Positions 34,319-45,805 of a stretch of DNA of 64,000 nucleotides are shown here, piece after piece. This DNA is from Nissolia schottii (Eukaryota; Streptophyta; Magnoliopsida; Fabales; Fabaceae), in assembly GCA_003254905.1 (NCBI GenBank), contig QANU01027021.1, positions 1-64,000 on the forward strand, read 5' to 3'. The position numbers and the translations under genes were made by a program. Under the pieces are notes generated by a model. The model was not told where the DNA came from. It made no database searches and was given only the letters and a program-made list of their open reading frames with translations. Position 1 is the first letter of the stretch. Each line of letters begins with the position of its first letter.

Positions 34319-34857
34319 GCTTGGGATGCTTACATTGTGTCTGTTCGTATAATTTCAGGTGGCATGAGAAAATTGGGATTTTAGGGTTTTTGAATTGTTT
34401 TTTCTAGGTTATATAGAAGGAGGAATAACAAGGCTCCTCCACAAAACGACATCGTTATGGTTTGTTCTTCTTTGTTCTTCACATCTCAAAACGATGACAT
34501 TTTGGAGCATTAAAAAGGGCATCATTTTGGTAAGTTTGGGGGTTAGTTCGTTAAGGGGCAAAACAACCTCGTTTGCTGTGTTGTAAAACGACGACATTTT
34601 GCTATCTCATCTATGGGTATGAAAGAGGAGAGAGAGTGAGGGCAATGACGAAGACCAAATGACCACGTAATGAGCCGTTAGAGGGGTTGTTAACGGAGAG
34701 ACTAACGAGTTTCATATAAACAAAGTTGAGAGATCAATTAGTCACTTTTTAAAGTTTAAAGACTAAGTTATCCGTCAACGTAATGTCTATGACTAAATAG
34801 GATATTTATTTATTTATTTATTTTGTTGAGTGAGACAGACGACACAACATAACGTTG
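34319..34857. other. Upstream region of the duplicated-module gene
   Basis: Contains three AAAACGA(C/T)G(A)CAT words near 34443, 34487 and 34588, a GA-rich stretch (34624-34640) and a TTTA-rich run (34807-34823). There is no clear TATA box. It may include the promoter of the gene starting at 34858. Confidence 0.35.
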
Positions 34858-37800
34858 ATGAGAGAACAGAACAGAACATATGCGCACCACTCAAGATACA
34901 CAACACAGGAGGCAAACATGAATCTCTACGATGAACGTGCACTAGTAGAGGAAGTCATATACCTCCATTCTCTCTGGCACCAAGGTCCAAATCCAACTCC
35001 ATCACCAAACCCTCTTTCCATTCCAATTGGAACGCCCTCCTACCCCTACAACCACAACAGCAACAATGCCTCTCTTGCTGAACCCTACGCCGGTCCACAT
35101 TTCCATGGGCACCTTCGCCGTCCCCATCAACAACGCACGATCAACCCTATTCCCACGCACCAATTTGCACCCGCCCACACCAGATCACTCCCACCCACGA
35201 CTTCCTCCCCATTCAGCAAGAAAAAGAATAAGAAGGATAAAAGAAGAGACCCCGCCGCCAACAACGTTGGACAACCCGACCCGCCGTCGAGTTCGGGTCC
35301 GGAGTGGCCATGCCCGGTTCGGCCAGACCCGCCGGCGGCTGGTTGGCCCGCACCGAAGAAGCCCCGCTTAGCGGCTCCTGCGGTGTCACCCCAAGAGAAG
35401 GAGAGGCTCGCAGTGTTGCAATCGCAGAACAAGGCGTGTCGAGCTTTCAGGGAGTTCCTGTTGGGTGATGATGACGACGACGAAGAAGAAGAAGAAGAAG
35501 ATGATGATGATGTTGATGATGATGAGTGGGAAGAGTGTGAGGGATTCTTTGTGAGGATTTTCATGGAGGACGAAGGTTTGAGGAGCTATTATCAGAGGTT
35601 CTTTGAGGGCGGGGAGTTTTGCTGCTTGGTCTGTGGTGCCGTTGGGAAAAAGAGTTCTGGGAAGAAGTTCAAGGATTGTGCTGGCCTTGTTCAGCATTCG
35701 ATGTCGATCTTGAGGACGGTGAAGAAACGGGCTCACAGAGCTTTTGGGCATGCGGTGTGCAAGGTTCTGGGTTGGGACATTGACAGGCTTCCCATTATTG
35801 TGATGAAGGGGGAGCCTCTTGGGGGCTCTGTGAAGATTAAGCCATCTGAGGAAGAGGTAATGTGATGAGTATTTTGGGTTCAATTGAAGTGTGCTTGTTT
35901 TTTGATTTTGGGTTTATGAGTTCTTTTGTTTGTTTCTTTTCTCGGAATTAAAAGGAAAGCAATAAAGCTAGAAGAAGAAACTGGGGCAGCTTGTGTTATA
36001 TAAATGAGTTTGTATATTTTGACGCGTTCGTAACTGTCGTTTCGTTGTGTTGTGTGCAGTGTTCTACCAAGGAAGGTGATCTCCATAATAAGGCTGAGAA
36101 TGTTGATGAAAAGATGTTGGATATCGGAGTGGAAAATGGAGAAGTTGAAGCGCAAGATGAGGTGACACTTACACAAATACTTGTTTTCATTATGAATTCC
36201 TTCGGTGTGTATCTTTAAAACACTTCAAAGCTAGTATATTTCTCAAAGAAATTTGTCATTCTTGTCTGCATATAGCAAGCTTCATATCAGCCCATGATTT
36301 TGAAGGACTTCCAAGCCTTTATCTCCATATTTCTATGCTACAAGTTACCCCTAGTCCTTTTCTATCAAATGGTCACTTGTGTCAACTTTAAGGGCTTCTA
36401 AAACACTTCAAAAATCAGTGTTTCTCCGAGGAAAACTATCAATTTTACTGCATAACACAGGAATAGCCAAATTGCATTTTAAAACAGGGCATGCTTTTCT
36501 TTATTTGATCTCAACAAGAAACTTCCATCAAATTTCAGCCACAATAGCTGTAGTCTTCTAAATTCGAGCATATCCCTTATTTAAATCTTGAACCAAACCA
36601 TCATTGAATCTCAAAAGCCTCTCGAAAAAGTATTTAAAACACATAGTCAAGAGAAAGACTTTTTATTTTCCCTACCTTTCTTTGTCATGACCAAACATTC
36701 TTATTGAACACATCAAAGAGAAAGTTCAAACCAAATATCCCAATCTTCAAAATTCAAACCAAAAGGTTCAAAGGCACAAAGAGTAAAGAATTTCTTGCAA
36801 AACAAAATATTGTATTCCAACATTAAGGATAAAAACTGAGACCATAAAACTAATTTAGCATCATGAACCAAAACAGAAACTACAAGTAAAAAGTATAGGA
36901 TCAAAACAAGCCCTAGAAGTTGTAAGAATTGAAGAGAGAAGAAAGAACCACTACCAATTTAAGGGGTGATTTATTTAGAGGACAAGGAAGATACTTGCTG
37001 GAGACACGCACACGAACGCACACACATGCGTGCACACACAGATAGAGATAGACAGAGGAGGAATCTGTCTAATGGAGACTACACCATCTGACCCCTCTTT
37101 ACAAACCATGTGAAAGTAGCATTGGAAAGAGGCGGATCCTTTAAGCCACAGTTGCGAATGAATGCTTCAAACCCACTCATACTAGACATAGTTCTCCCCG
37201 CCGCCTAGTTTCTCGTTGGGGAATCTGACAACATTAAAGTCATGTCCCACACACCAATGAGGGAAACAAAGATCGTAGACATAACTTAGTTTTTCCCAAA
37301 AGAGAGTTCGCAACGTAGGTCTATTCGGTCCATAAACTGAAGTGAACCACCAAGTTCCTTTCCTTAAAATGTCTAAGCAAACTGATAGAGAGAAAGTTCC
37401 ACAAAACGCATCCACTCTTTTTGCGAACCTATTATCCCAAATAACAAGCATGCCACCAGAAGCTCCAATAGTAGGTAGATAGACAAAATCCTTATGTCTA
37501 AGATCCCACACATCCCTTAAAAGCCAACTATCAAAAGATTCTAACTTAGGCTCTTGAAACATCACAATATCCGGAATAGCCTTCAAAATGACCTCTTTCA
37601 CCTTTCCCCGCTCCTAGTGTCTTCCAACCCTAACATTCCAATTGAGAATCTTCATAAAATCACTTGTATCGCTTGCTTACCCTTCCTTCCTTCATAGGTC
37701 ATGGAAGAAGCTAATCTTTGAAGTTCTTTCTTCTATTTAGGCTTTTTGCAGACATAGATCCGAGGTGTGCTAATTAGACTAACCTCCCCCTCGGCACCCT

Positions 37801-40800
37801 CCAAACTCACCCTCATATCCTTCAAGAAGGAGTTGGGATCTCTCATCTCTTTCCCATGACCTGGGCAAATAATGGTAATGGTATTTTCCTTAGACCGCGA
37901 TGCAAAACATACATCGAGATTACCAAGAGATGTATGGCCTTGGACAAGCAAAGGAAGGAGGCCTTTGCCAGCATAACTTGACAACTAATTAAGGTCACCT
38001 GAAAAAGTAACAACATTGTTTAACAAGGAAGAGACCACAAGTGTGGAAGATGGAACAAAAGAGGAAGATGTAAGTGACACAGAAGGACAAGATGGATTAC
38101 TCCCTGATGTTGGCAAAGCCAAAACCTAGATATCAGCTGTGTTAGTAGAATCAAGACCAACATCACAATTTTCGGATGAGGCAAGAGATGAGGAACTCCT
38201 CCTCCTCCTAAATGTGTGTCCTTTGCAACCAGACACACTTGAGTGACGCCATGTGTAGAACGTAATACTCTTGCTAAAATACATTCCTATTCCCGAATGA
38301 TTGTCATCCATTTCAAATGGATCCCAAAGAACATAGTATAGCAATATGATAAACAACCAATTACTCACTCAACAATGGAAAAGAATTTTAGAACTCTGGG
38401 AATTGGTAGATCAGTTGATTTTGATTCAATGAATTTAAAATTCTTATACAACAACAACTAAGCCTTGTCCCACTATGTGGAGTTGACTACATGAATCAAA
38501 CGACGCCATGGTGTTTTGTCTTGTGCCATGTTTGCAAATTAAAGTTCTTATATTTGACTATTTTTTCCCTTTCGTTTTAAGAGAGTAGGTAGGGGAAGAT
38601 GGATATGGTCTTCTATTTATGCTGAAAAATAAAACATAGTACAAGAGTAGTATAAGCCCATCCCATTAACAGTGTTAGAATATCAAATATATGATTAGGA
38701 TATGATTTAGATATGATAGAATCTTTAATTAAGGAAGATTTATATTTTCGCATATCATTGTATTTATGGCATATAGCCTATATAAACCAGCCTCTGTTGT
38801 GTAGTTGAGACACACGAAATTCATATAACTTTCTCTCATTTTCTCACATTTCAACATGGTATCTAGAGCCTAGAGATAAAGGATCCGTGCCTTAACATGG
38901 TATGTAAACCCCTGTCCGCTACTGTCAGATCCTCTGTCTGCCATCTAGCCACATTTTTCGGTGTCTTTCTGACCACCGCTGCCACCACCAGAGTCGCCTC
39001 CTTCGCGACATCAAACCATCCTGAAGTCGCTTCGCCATCTGAGGTCTCAATGGCGATTTGCCTTCTCCGATGCAAAGTCCGTGTGTTGCCACTTCTGGCC
39101 ATGCGTGACGGTGCATCCGACGACATTTCCGGCAGCTGATTACAATGTCGAGCTCTCCTCTATCACCTCTTTCTGGGTCAGTCCTCAGGTTCGTAATCCA
39201 GTAACTCTCTCAAGATGGGTATATTTTTGTTTCAAATTTTGCCCTTGTTCGTGACCATGGCTGTCTATCTCTCCATGTGCACGCCCAACCTTTGCCCCTA
39301 TGCAGCCTTTGTTGCTTCTGTCTAGCCACTATCAGAGACTCTGTTTACCAATATAGTGTTCAGCCCATGAGAGGGAGTATCTTTTCGGTGGTCCCAGTTC
39401 TTTATTCTCGGGCTTACCATTATGCCTACACCAATTGATCACTTTCCCGTTGTTCCGGTGCTTCATTCCCAAACTTACCACTGCACTTACACCAATTGTT
39501 CCATCTCCAGCGAGCTACTCATCGCTTGGCATCCTGTTCTTTTGGCAACTCCTTCGCTGCGCCTTATTCCAATGGTTTAAAAAGTCCATTTTGTGAAACA
39601 ACTGCGTGTGTACCAACTCCACTCTGCCACTGTGCTTTTTCCAATGAGCTTTTCACCAACAACAATAACCAAAGGCTGTTCCTTTCTTTATATTTTCTCT
39701 CAATAAACTCCATTTGTAATAAGCTTAAAGTTTAGTGGACTGTAGCTTGAGGGACAGGGTTAGAATATCAATATATATGATTTGATATGATTTAGATATG
39801 ATAGAATCTTCAATTAAGGAAGATTTATATTTTCGCATATCATTGTATTTTTGGCACATAGCCTATATAAGGTTGAGACACACGGAATTCATATAACTTT
39901 CTCCCATTTTATCACATTTCAACAAACAGTATTAACTAATAGATGTTGTACAGAACTAAGGCTAATTCCTATCAGGTTCACAACAACTTCTTTACTCTAT
40001 GGGGATAAAGTTGTTGAAACCTTTGGGTAAGGAGGTAACGGTGGCTTTTCTGCCACATGCAAAGTTGGAGGGTCTAAAGGATTTAGAAGGCTCAATTAGG
40101 TTATTTTGAAGCTTTGAATGAAACATGGAGTATGATAAGACTGGATCAGAATATACAAAGAAATGGTGTTTATTGAATGAGATTCTTGGTCAATGAGACT
40201 CAAGAACCAGAGAACTACAATGGTGAGAGGTCTAATAATTCTAGAGTGACCCTCAAACTCATACAAAACTTCGACAACAAGTCTAATCCCCCATTCCCTC
40301 TTCATGTATTCCTATTTATAACTACTAATTCTGACTCCTGACCACTAAAGCCCATTTACTCAAGCCCAGTTCCATCATAGTGTTGTGTTTATTTTGTTTT
40401 TGGTTTTCCCCTTTGATTGCGGGTGTTTTGTTGAGAGGGTTTCCTTGGAAGGGTTTTGAGGCAGATGCGGTGGTTCCTTTTTCTTGTTCGGATGTGTTTG
40501 TTTTGTGGAATCTAATGGAGGATTTTTTATTTTTTGGTTTTTCTTTAGCACTGTGGTTTCTTTTGTAGGACACCGTATCATCGCTTGTAATTTCCCCTTG
40601 TTATCTAATAATATTTATTTTTCTTTCACAAAAATATTTATATGCAGGTATCTCTTGAATCTCTAGTTTCGGGTGCTGAATGGGTTTGCAAAAATCCCAA
40701 TTTTGATTCATCCTCAACAGCTTCAGTATGGCCTACCTTCCACACCAAGTCATCTTCTCACGCTAGTTCTCTTTCTGCAGAAGAGCAAGCCAACGTGGCA

Positions 40801-41235
40801 GTGCTGCAAATGCAGCACAAGGCATTAAAAGCTTGCCAAGAATACTTGGCTGGTAATGCTGATTCCTATGGTGACGACGACAATGATAGTGAGGATGAAG
40901 ATGATTTAACAGACGATTCTGATCCTGAAGAACGTGAGGAGTTCAAGTTCTTTCTAAAATTGTTCATAGAAGATAGTGACCTGAGGAGATACTATGAAAA
41001 CAACTGTAGAAAAGGAGATTTTTATTGTTTGGTTTGTGGGGGTGTGGGAAAGAAGATGTGGAAGAGATTTAAGGATTGCGTTGCTTTACTTCAGCACTCT
41101 ACTGCTATAAAAAGGACAAAAAGGAAGCTAACTCACAGGGCGTATTCACAGGTCATCTGTAAAGTTCTTGGTTGGGACATTGATCGATTACCAGCTATTG
41201 TGTTAAAGGGCGAATCCCTTGGTTCGTGTCCTTGA
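34858..41235 (+). CDS. Unknown plant protein with a duplicated acidic + Cys/His module (3 exons)
   Basis: Exons 34858-35856, 36060-36161 and 40648-41235 join at GT-AG sites, all in phase 0. Translation can start at 34858 or, more likely, at 34918 (MNLYDERALVEEVIYLHSLW), giving about 542 residues. Exon 1 has a Pro/Asn/His-rich N-terminus, then a long Asp/Glu run (35467-35530), then a module FxxIFMEDEGLRSYYQ, CLVCGAVGKK, KFKDCAGLVQHS, AHRAFGHAVCKVLGWDIDRLP. Exon 3 repeats the series: acidic run, FLKLFIEDSDLRRYYE, CLVCGGVGKK, RFKDCVALLQHS, THRAYSQVICKVLGWDIDRLP. The CxxC plus His/His spacing looks like a zinc-binding fold of C2H2 type. An internal duplication is clear; the function is unknown. 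Intron 2 (4.5 kb) has taken up three transposons. A further GGTGAACCTGA motif at 41347 and 41489 may be UTR or alternative exon. Confidence 0.75.
37065..38370 (-). mobile_element. LINE (L1-type) fragment with endonuclease domain
   Basis: On the minus strand an ORF2-type endonuclease begins near 37657 (MKILNWNVR). It continues with IPDIVMFQEPKLES, SGGMLVIWD, TSVYGPN and HDFNVVRFPNEK, the EEP-nuclease motifs including the conserved Glu of QEPK and the DFN of the catalytic loop. A TAG just after the start and another near 37180 break it. The 37660-38368 part carries the low-complexity segment that precedes the endonuclease in plant LINEs. The RT is absent, so both ends are truncated. It sits in intron 2 of the duplicated-module gene, antisense to it. 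Confidence 0.75.
38449..38544 (-). mobile_element. 5'-truncated RTE-LINE/SINE 3' tail
   Basis: The minus strand ends GTGGGACAAGGCTTAGTTGTTGTTG, the 3' end with TTG repeats shared by plant RTE LINEs and Au-type SINEs. TTCTTATA occurs on both sides (38441-38448 and 38545-38552) as a target duplication. Only about 96 bp inserted. Confidence 0.7.
38673..39924 (+). mobile_element. TRIM-like non-autonomous LTR retrotransposon
   Basis: Direct terminal repeats of 184 and 167 bp (38673-38856 and 39758-39924), both GTTAGAATATCAA...CATTTCAACA, with exact 5-bp target duplication AACAG (38668-38672 and 39925-39929). TGGTATCTAGAGCC follows the first LTR with no gap; it matches the Met-tRNA primer site with one extra T. 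GAGGGACAGG precedes the second LTR. The ~0.9-kb interior encodes no gag or pol; the frame at 38897-39139 has no recognised motif. At 1.25 kb it fits the TRIM class, mobilised by other elements' proteins. It lies sense-oriented in intron 2. Confidence 0.9.
39930..40640. other. Rest of intron 2 of the duplicated-module gene
   Basis: AT-rich intron sequence. 40100-40380 has an LTR-like look on the minus strand (ATAAATAGG followed by GGGG/CTCTCT words), but no boundaries are found. Confidence 0.3.
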
Positions 41236-42022
41236 GGACAGGCTCGCAAGCTTTCGGTACTTTGTATATATCACTATGCTCTATTTTGTGTTTATAGATA
41301 TGAGACTTCATTAATGCTAACTTATGGATGATTTGATTTTTTACAGGGTGAACCTGATCGATCTGCGGATAGTTAGTTGTGTCGATGATTCTAACTAATG
41401 TAAGTAGTATCATACAATAGATAATTGTATCTCTTCGTTCGTTATAATTTCTTTGCAGAATGCTGACTGGGTTGGTTTGGTTTTACGGGGTGAACCTGAC
41501 TAACCTGTTGATGGTCATATTGATGATTTGGCTGTTCTTCAAGAAATCCGTCAAAGTGAATTGTGATATAGCTTCTATGGAGGTCTATTTGGGCAACCAC
41601 AATATTGGAGAGATCCCTATTCTGATGTACCCAAAAAAAAAAAAGTACAAAACAATGGAGAGATCGGTGCTTTCTGACTTGACGTAAGTGTATATCTTTG
41701 TCAGTGGTTGATGAATTTCCCTTTTCATCAAGGGATAATTGTGTACATTCTTTGTCGCGATTGAAGCAGAAAGACGACGAGAGTTTGAAAGAAAAATAAT
41801 TTTAATGGAGTTGCCACCAATTTTATTTGAATTAGGAAAAATTGGAAAAAAAAAACTTTTATTTAGAGAAAACTGATTTGATTTGAGTTTGGGTTCAGGA
41901 GTTGATTATGTATAGGAAAGAGGAAAAACTTAATTTTGTGGGACCCCTAATACATTCGTATAAGCAGTTACGTTAATTAATCATGCAAATTATTTATAAT
42001 CTCTAAAAGAAAATTGATAAAG

Positions 42023-42710
42023 TTAGAGTATGAAGTTGTCGTAATTTAAATACTCTAAAACGAGTTAAAAAGTCGTTGTAACTTCGTTAATACTTTTTAT
42101 TATTAAGACAAGTTCAAACATCTTTTTATTTTTATATAAATAAAGAAATGAGAAGCTTAATTAAAACTAAATAAACTTATCAATACATAAAACAAAAATT
42201 ATGAAAATTTAATTTTGATTCGACTTGCGATCCTACGTATCCTTTGATGTAATGAGGAACTCAAAGTCACGTAGTTCTCTCTAGAAAATAGTTGCGTGTT
42301 AATTAATTTTTTTTATTTATGAAAATAGTCTCTTTTGTTTTTATTTTATTTTATTTAAGTTTCAGAGTATCAAGTTGTCACAACAAAAATACTCTAAGAA
42401 CACAAAGTTAACAAGCCGTCTCGGCTTAGATAGCGATTTTATTTTGATGCTAAGAAATATTTAAGTTTTAATTAAACTAAAAAAAATATTTTAGAGTATC
42501 AAGCGATCACAACTTAGATGCTCTAAAAAGAGTTAACAAATCGTCACAACTTAGCTAACACTTTTATTTTCATGCTAAGAAATATTTGTGTTGATTAAAC
42601 TAAAAAAATAAATTTAGAGTATTAAGCTGTCACAACTCAGATGCTCTAAAATGGGTTAACAAATCGTCACGACTTAGCTAACACTTTTATTTTCATGGTA
42701 TTCCTTCTTA
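42023..42710 (+). repeat. Four diverged ~120-bp repeats (TTAGAGTAT...TTAACAAATCGTCAC)
   Basis: Units begin near 42023, 42361, 42491 and 42613, each with AGAGTAT(C)AAG, CACAAC, a second CTCTAAAA and GTTAACAA(A/G)(T/C)CGTC followed by a CTAACACTTTTATTTTCATG-like end. The last two units are adjacent and the most alike. Confidence 0.8.
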
Positions 42711-42796
42711 CTCACCTAATATTTCCATTTTTATTTTATTATTATATCATAAAAATGGGCAAACCTATTAAACATACAAAAAAGGAAGGAAAAAAA

Positions 42797-42798
<2 letters not shown>

Positions 42799-42844
<46 letters not shown>
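42799..42844. repeat. (AT)n microsatellite
   Basis: About 23 AT units. Confidence 0.97.
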
Positions 42845-42846
<2 letters not shown>

Positions 42847-43030
42847 ATGAACCACCCAAATAAATTTGATGAGCCAAAGAAGAGGGAAAAAAAACCTAAA
42901 GGCCTAGACTCAACTGAAGCCCACAACACCAAACAAAACCCAAAACAATAATAATAAAGAAATAAATAAAAATAAAAAGGGACATTACATGTAGCTAAGG
43001 CAAAAGGGAAAACCTAATCAGGAAAACGTA

Positions 43031-43516
43031 TAAAGTTTGTGCATTTAAGATTGTATGACAGTTTGAACAATCAGTTCCCTATAACCTAATGGTTGTGCAT
43101 TGAGGTGGGTAATGTTTGTGCATTTTGTTACATAAAGTCTGTGCATTTACGTATGTAAAGTTTGTGCATCTCATATTCTGAAACATTTTGAACTATAAGT
43201 TACCTAAAAAGGTCCCTACAAAAATCTGTAATGTTTGTGCATTGAAGTGTGTAATGTTTGTGCATTTTATTACATAAATTCTATGCATATATTCATGTAA
43301 AGTTTGTGCATCTAACAGGATGGAACATTCCCTAAAAAAGATCCCTACAAAAGACTGTAATATTTGTGCAGGGATACTTATAATGTTTGTGCAATGGATT
43401 AGATAATGTCTGTGCACGTACGCTTGTAAAATTTGTGCATCTCAGATTGTAAAATACTTTAAACTATAAGTTTGTAATATTTATGCACTAATACAAATAA
43501 AGTTTGTGCATTACAG
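43031..43516 (+). repeat. GTTTGTGCAT array, about 15 degenerate copies
   Basis: GTTTGTGCAT or one-to-two-base variants recur every 22-30 bases with longer gaps near 43060, 43190 and 43330, each preceded by a TGTAA(A/T) word. Blocks separated by ACTATAAG and CCCTACAAAA phrases repeat at a higher-order period of about 120-190 bp. Confidence 0.85.
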
Positions 43517-44704
43517 ATTAATACTTATAAAAGTTCCCTGTAAGTGCGCATTTGATCAGACTACAACATTCCATGAACACATACATTAACAATCAATGAA
43601 AACACATTTATCATCACCATGTTTTTTGGCATTTGATCAAGTTGTTGCATTGCTTGTGATTATGAGTATGCGATCACAGTAATGGTGAACATGGACCTAG
43701 ATTCTACATAACGAGCTCAGGTTTGGGCGCTTATAGTGGTTATGGCAACTCACGATTTTGTCGGCGACATAATATGGTAGGAGTGAGCGTGTGAGCTTTG
43801 GGTAGGTTGTGGAGAATCACGACTCTGTATTCAACGTAATCACGTGGGAGTGAGTGTGTGAGCTTTTGGTTGTTTCTAATTTTAAAAACTATTCAAAATA
43901 CATATCTTCATCATTAATTACGTATATTGAAGAGATATATGTACGAGTGGCATAAAAAAGGATGCATAGGAATAATTTTTGTTACCTAATTAAATAAATA
44001 TAAAAAATATATAATTTAATTGAATAAAATATATAATCTCTACCATACATATATACACACACGGAGGATACACCACTTTAACTATCTCTAGTGTGGAATT
44101 TATATAATATAATTCCTAAAATAGATATAGATATACGCGTTAAACAAAATCAGCATGAAAACATTCAGGGTACAATTCCAGGCCCCACCTTGCAACTGCT
44201 TCTCTGTTCTGGCCGGGTGGTATGAACCCAAATTATTAGGCTCCGACTCGAATCCATTTATAATCTACCTCTATCCTCTCGCTCTCTGCTCTGCAATCGC
44301 ATTACCGTTATTAGGGGTGTTCATAACCTGGTCCGGACCGCCAACTCGGACTGGCCCGAAGCATTCGAGCCTAATCGGGCCTGATTTCAAAAAACCTCTA
44401 AGAAAAAAAACCCGATTGTAATTCATATTGGATCCGGGTCTAGCCTCGGGCCACCCAGCCCGACGGCCCGTATCCTATATTATTATACATTTTTTATTTT
44501 TTTTCCCCTTCATTATTACAATGTATTCCCATAGGTTCTGCACTTCTGGTCCAATTTTTCTTCCATATCTTTCAGCCCAATTTTTTTAAGCAGCCCAAAT
44601 GTCTTTCTTCAGTGGCTTGTCTCAATTAGCCCTCATCTCACTTTTCTCAATTTTCATTTCTGAAATTGAGTTCATCTTCAGAGACTCATAGTTCAGACCG
44701 TAAA

Positions 44705-44790
44705 CCCTCGCCTCGCCGCGCCTCGCCTCGCCTCGCCTCGCCTCACCGTGCCTCGCCTCGCCTCGCCGCGCCTAGCCTCGCCGCGCACTC
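44705..44790 (+). repeat. (CCTCG)n-type GC-rich minisatellite in the hAT element
   Basis: CCTCG units, some changed to CCGCG or CCGTG, in an otherwise AT-rich element. Confidence 0.9.
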
Positions 44791-45534
44791 GTCGTCCCCT
44801 GGTAAGCCACTGTTTCAGTTTAATTTGGTTGCTTTTTTATTCGTTTCCCTTTTTTCTTCGTCATTTTTGGATGAACATTCTGATGAGTGATGATCAATGA
44901 TTGCTTGGATGAGGTTAGCTGTGGTTTATACTAGACTTACCATTACCGAATAATTTTGCTGGATCTTTAAGATCACTCCATTTTGGGTGGTGGTGGTGTT
45001 TTATTTTGCATCTCATCTTGGTAGCATGATTTTTTGATGTATCTTGACTGTGTTATTTTAAACTGTGATACTTCCATTCCAACTGTGTTAGTAATAAACC
45101 TTACACCAGTCCAGCTTATTTATTTATTTATTTTAATGAAACTTAGGCAGTTATATGTGCAAGTGAATTTCAATGATCTGCTGATAGTCATTCCATTTGG
45201 AGATGGATAATTTTTTATGTACTAAAATTTATGGTCATGCACTCTATTAAGTTAATCCTTACTCCTTAGCAATACTTGTGTATCCATAAACTGGTGTAGG
45301 CATAGAATCCTTTTTATAATGACCTATATGATTGAGGATAGCTTTCCTCGAAGTTCTAAGTTAAGCTGGAAGCTATTAGAGTAGACGACTGCTATGCATT
45401 GTACATTGTGCTTGTTTTGTTGCAAAATGTAGGCATTGTCATTAGGCTATGTAGGCATTGACATTAGGCTATGATTTATCACCAGATAAATGGAGTTTTG
45501 CCTGATAAATTCCGAGTTTGGATATATTCATCTG

Positions 45535-45805
45535 CTGCAACCTGCAATATCTAAACAATTCTGCTGCAATTTCTGCAATTATGCAATATATCTGCTGTAA
45601 TTCTAGTGCAATTCTGGTGTAATTCTACTGACAATGAGGAGTTAATTTCTGCAATATATCTGCTGTAATTCGGCAATTCTGCTGTAGTTTCTGCAATCTG
45701 TAATTTTGCTGCAATTTCTGCAATCTGCAATTTTGCTGCAATTTCTGCAATCTGTAATTCTGCTGTAATTTCTGCAATTTCTGCAATCTGCAATCTGAAT
45801 TTCTG
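45535..45805 (+). repeat. CTGCAATT minisatellite in the hAT element
   Basis: Repeats of TTCTGCAAT, TCTGCTG(C/T)AAT and CTGTAATTC, giving a spurious repetitive frame on the minus strand (IAEIAAKLQ units). Confidence 0.9.

Larger units (their letters stand above)
41236..44303. other. Intergenic region between two genes, repeat-rich
   Basis: Near 41800, GGAGTTGCCACCAATTTTAT resembles a phrase common in large plant LTR elements, followed by the ~120-bp repeat series. An (AT)n microsatellite lies at 42799-42844, followed by the GTTTGTGCAT array. Two GTG(A/G)GAGTGAG(C/T)GTGTGAGCTTT units lie at about 43770-43870. No gene is visible. Confidence 0.5.

Noticed and set aside
35127..35883. Long minus-strand open frames with Ser-rich runs
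   Set aside because: They are antisense shadows of the acidic-rich exon 1: Asp/Glu codons read as Ser-rich on the other strand.
38897..39139. 80-codon frame in the TRIM interior
   Set aside because: No gag or pol motif; open in both strands; too weak for a gene call.
43193..43417. Minus-strand frame with HRHYLIHCTNI-type repeats
   Set aside because: Translation of the GTTTGTGCAT array in reverse; compositional artefact.
43031..43516. CRISPR-like array
   Set aside because: Repeats are only ~10 bp, degenerate and unevenly spaced, in plant nuclear DNA; no cas genes.
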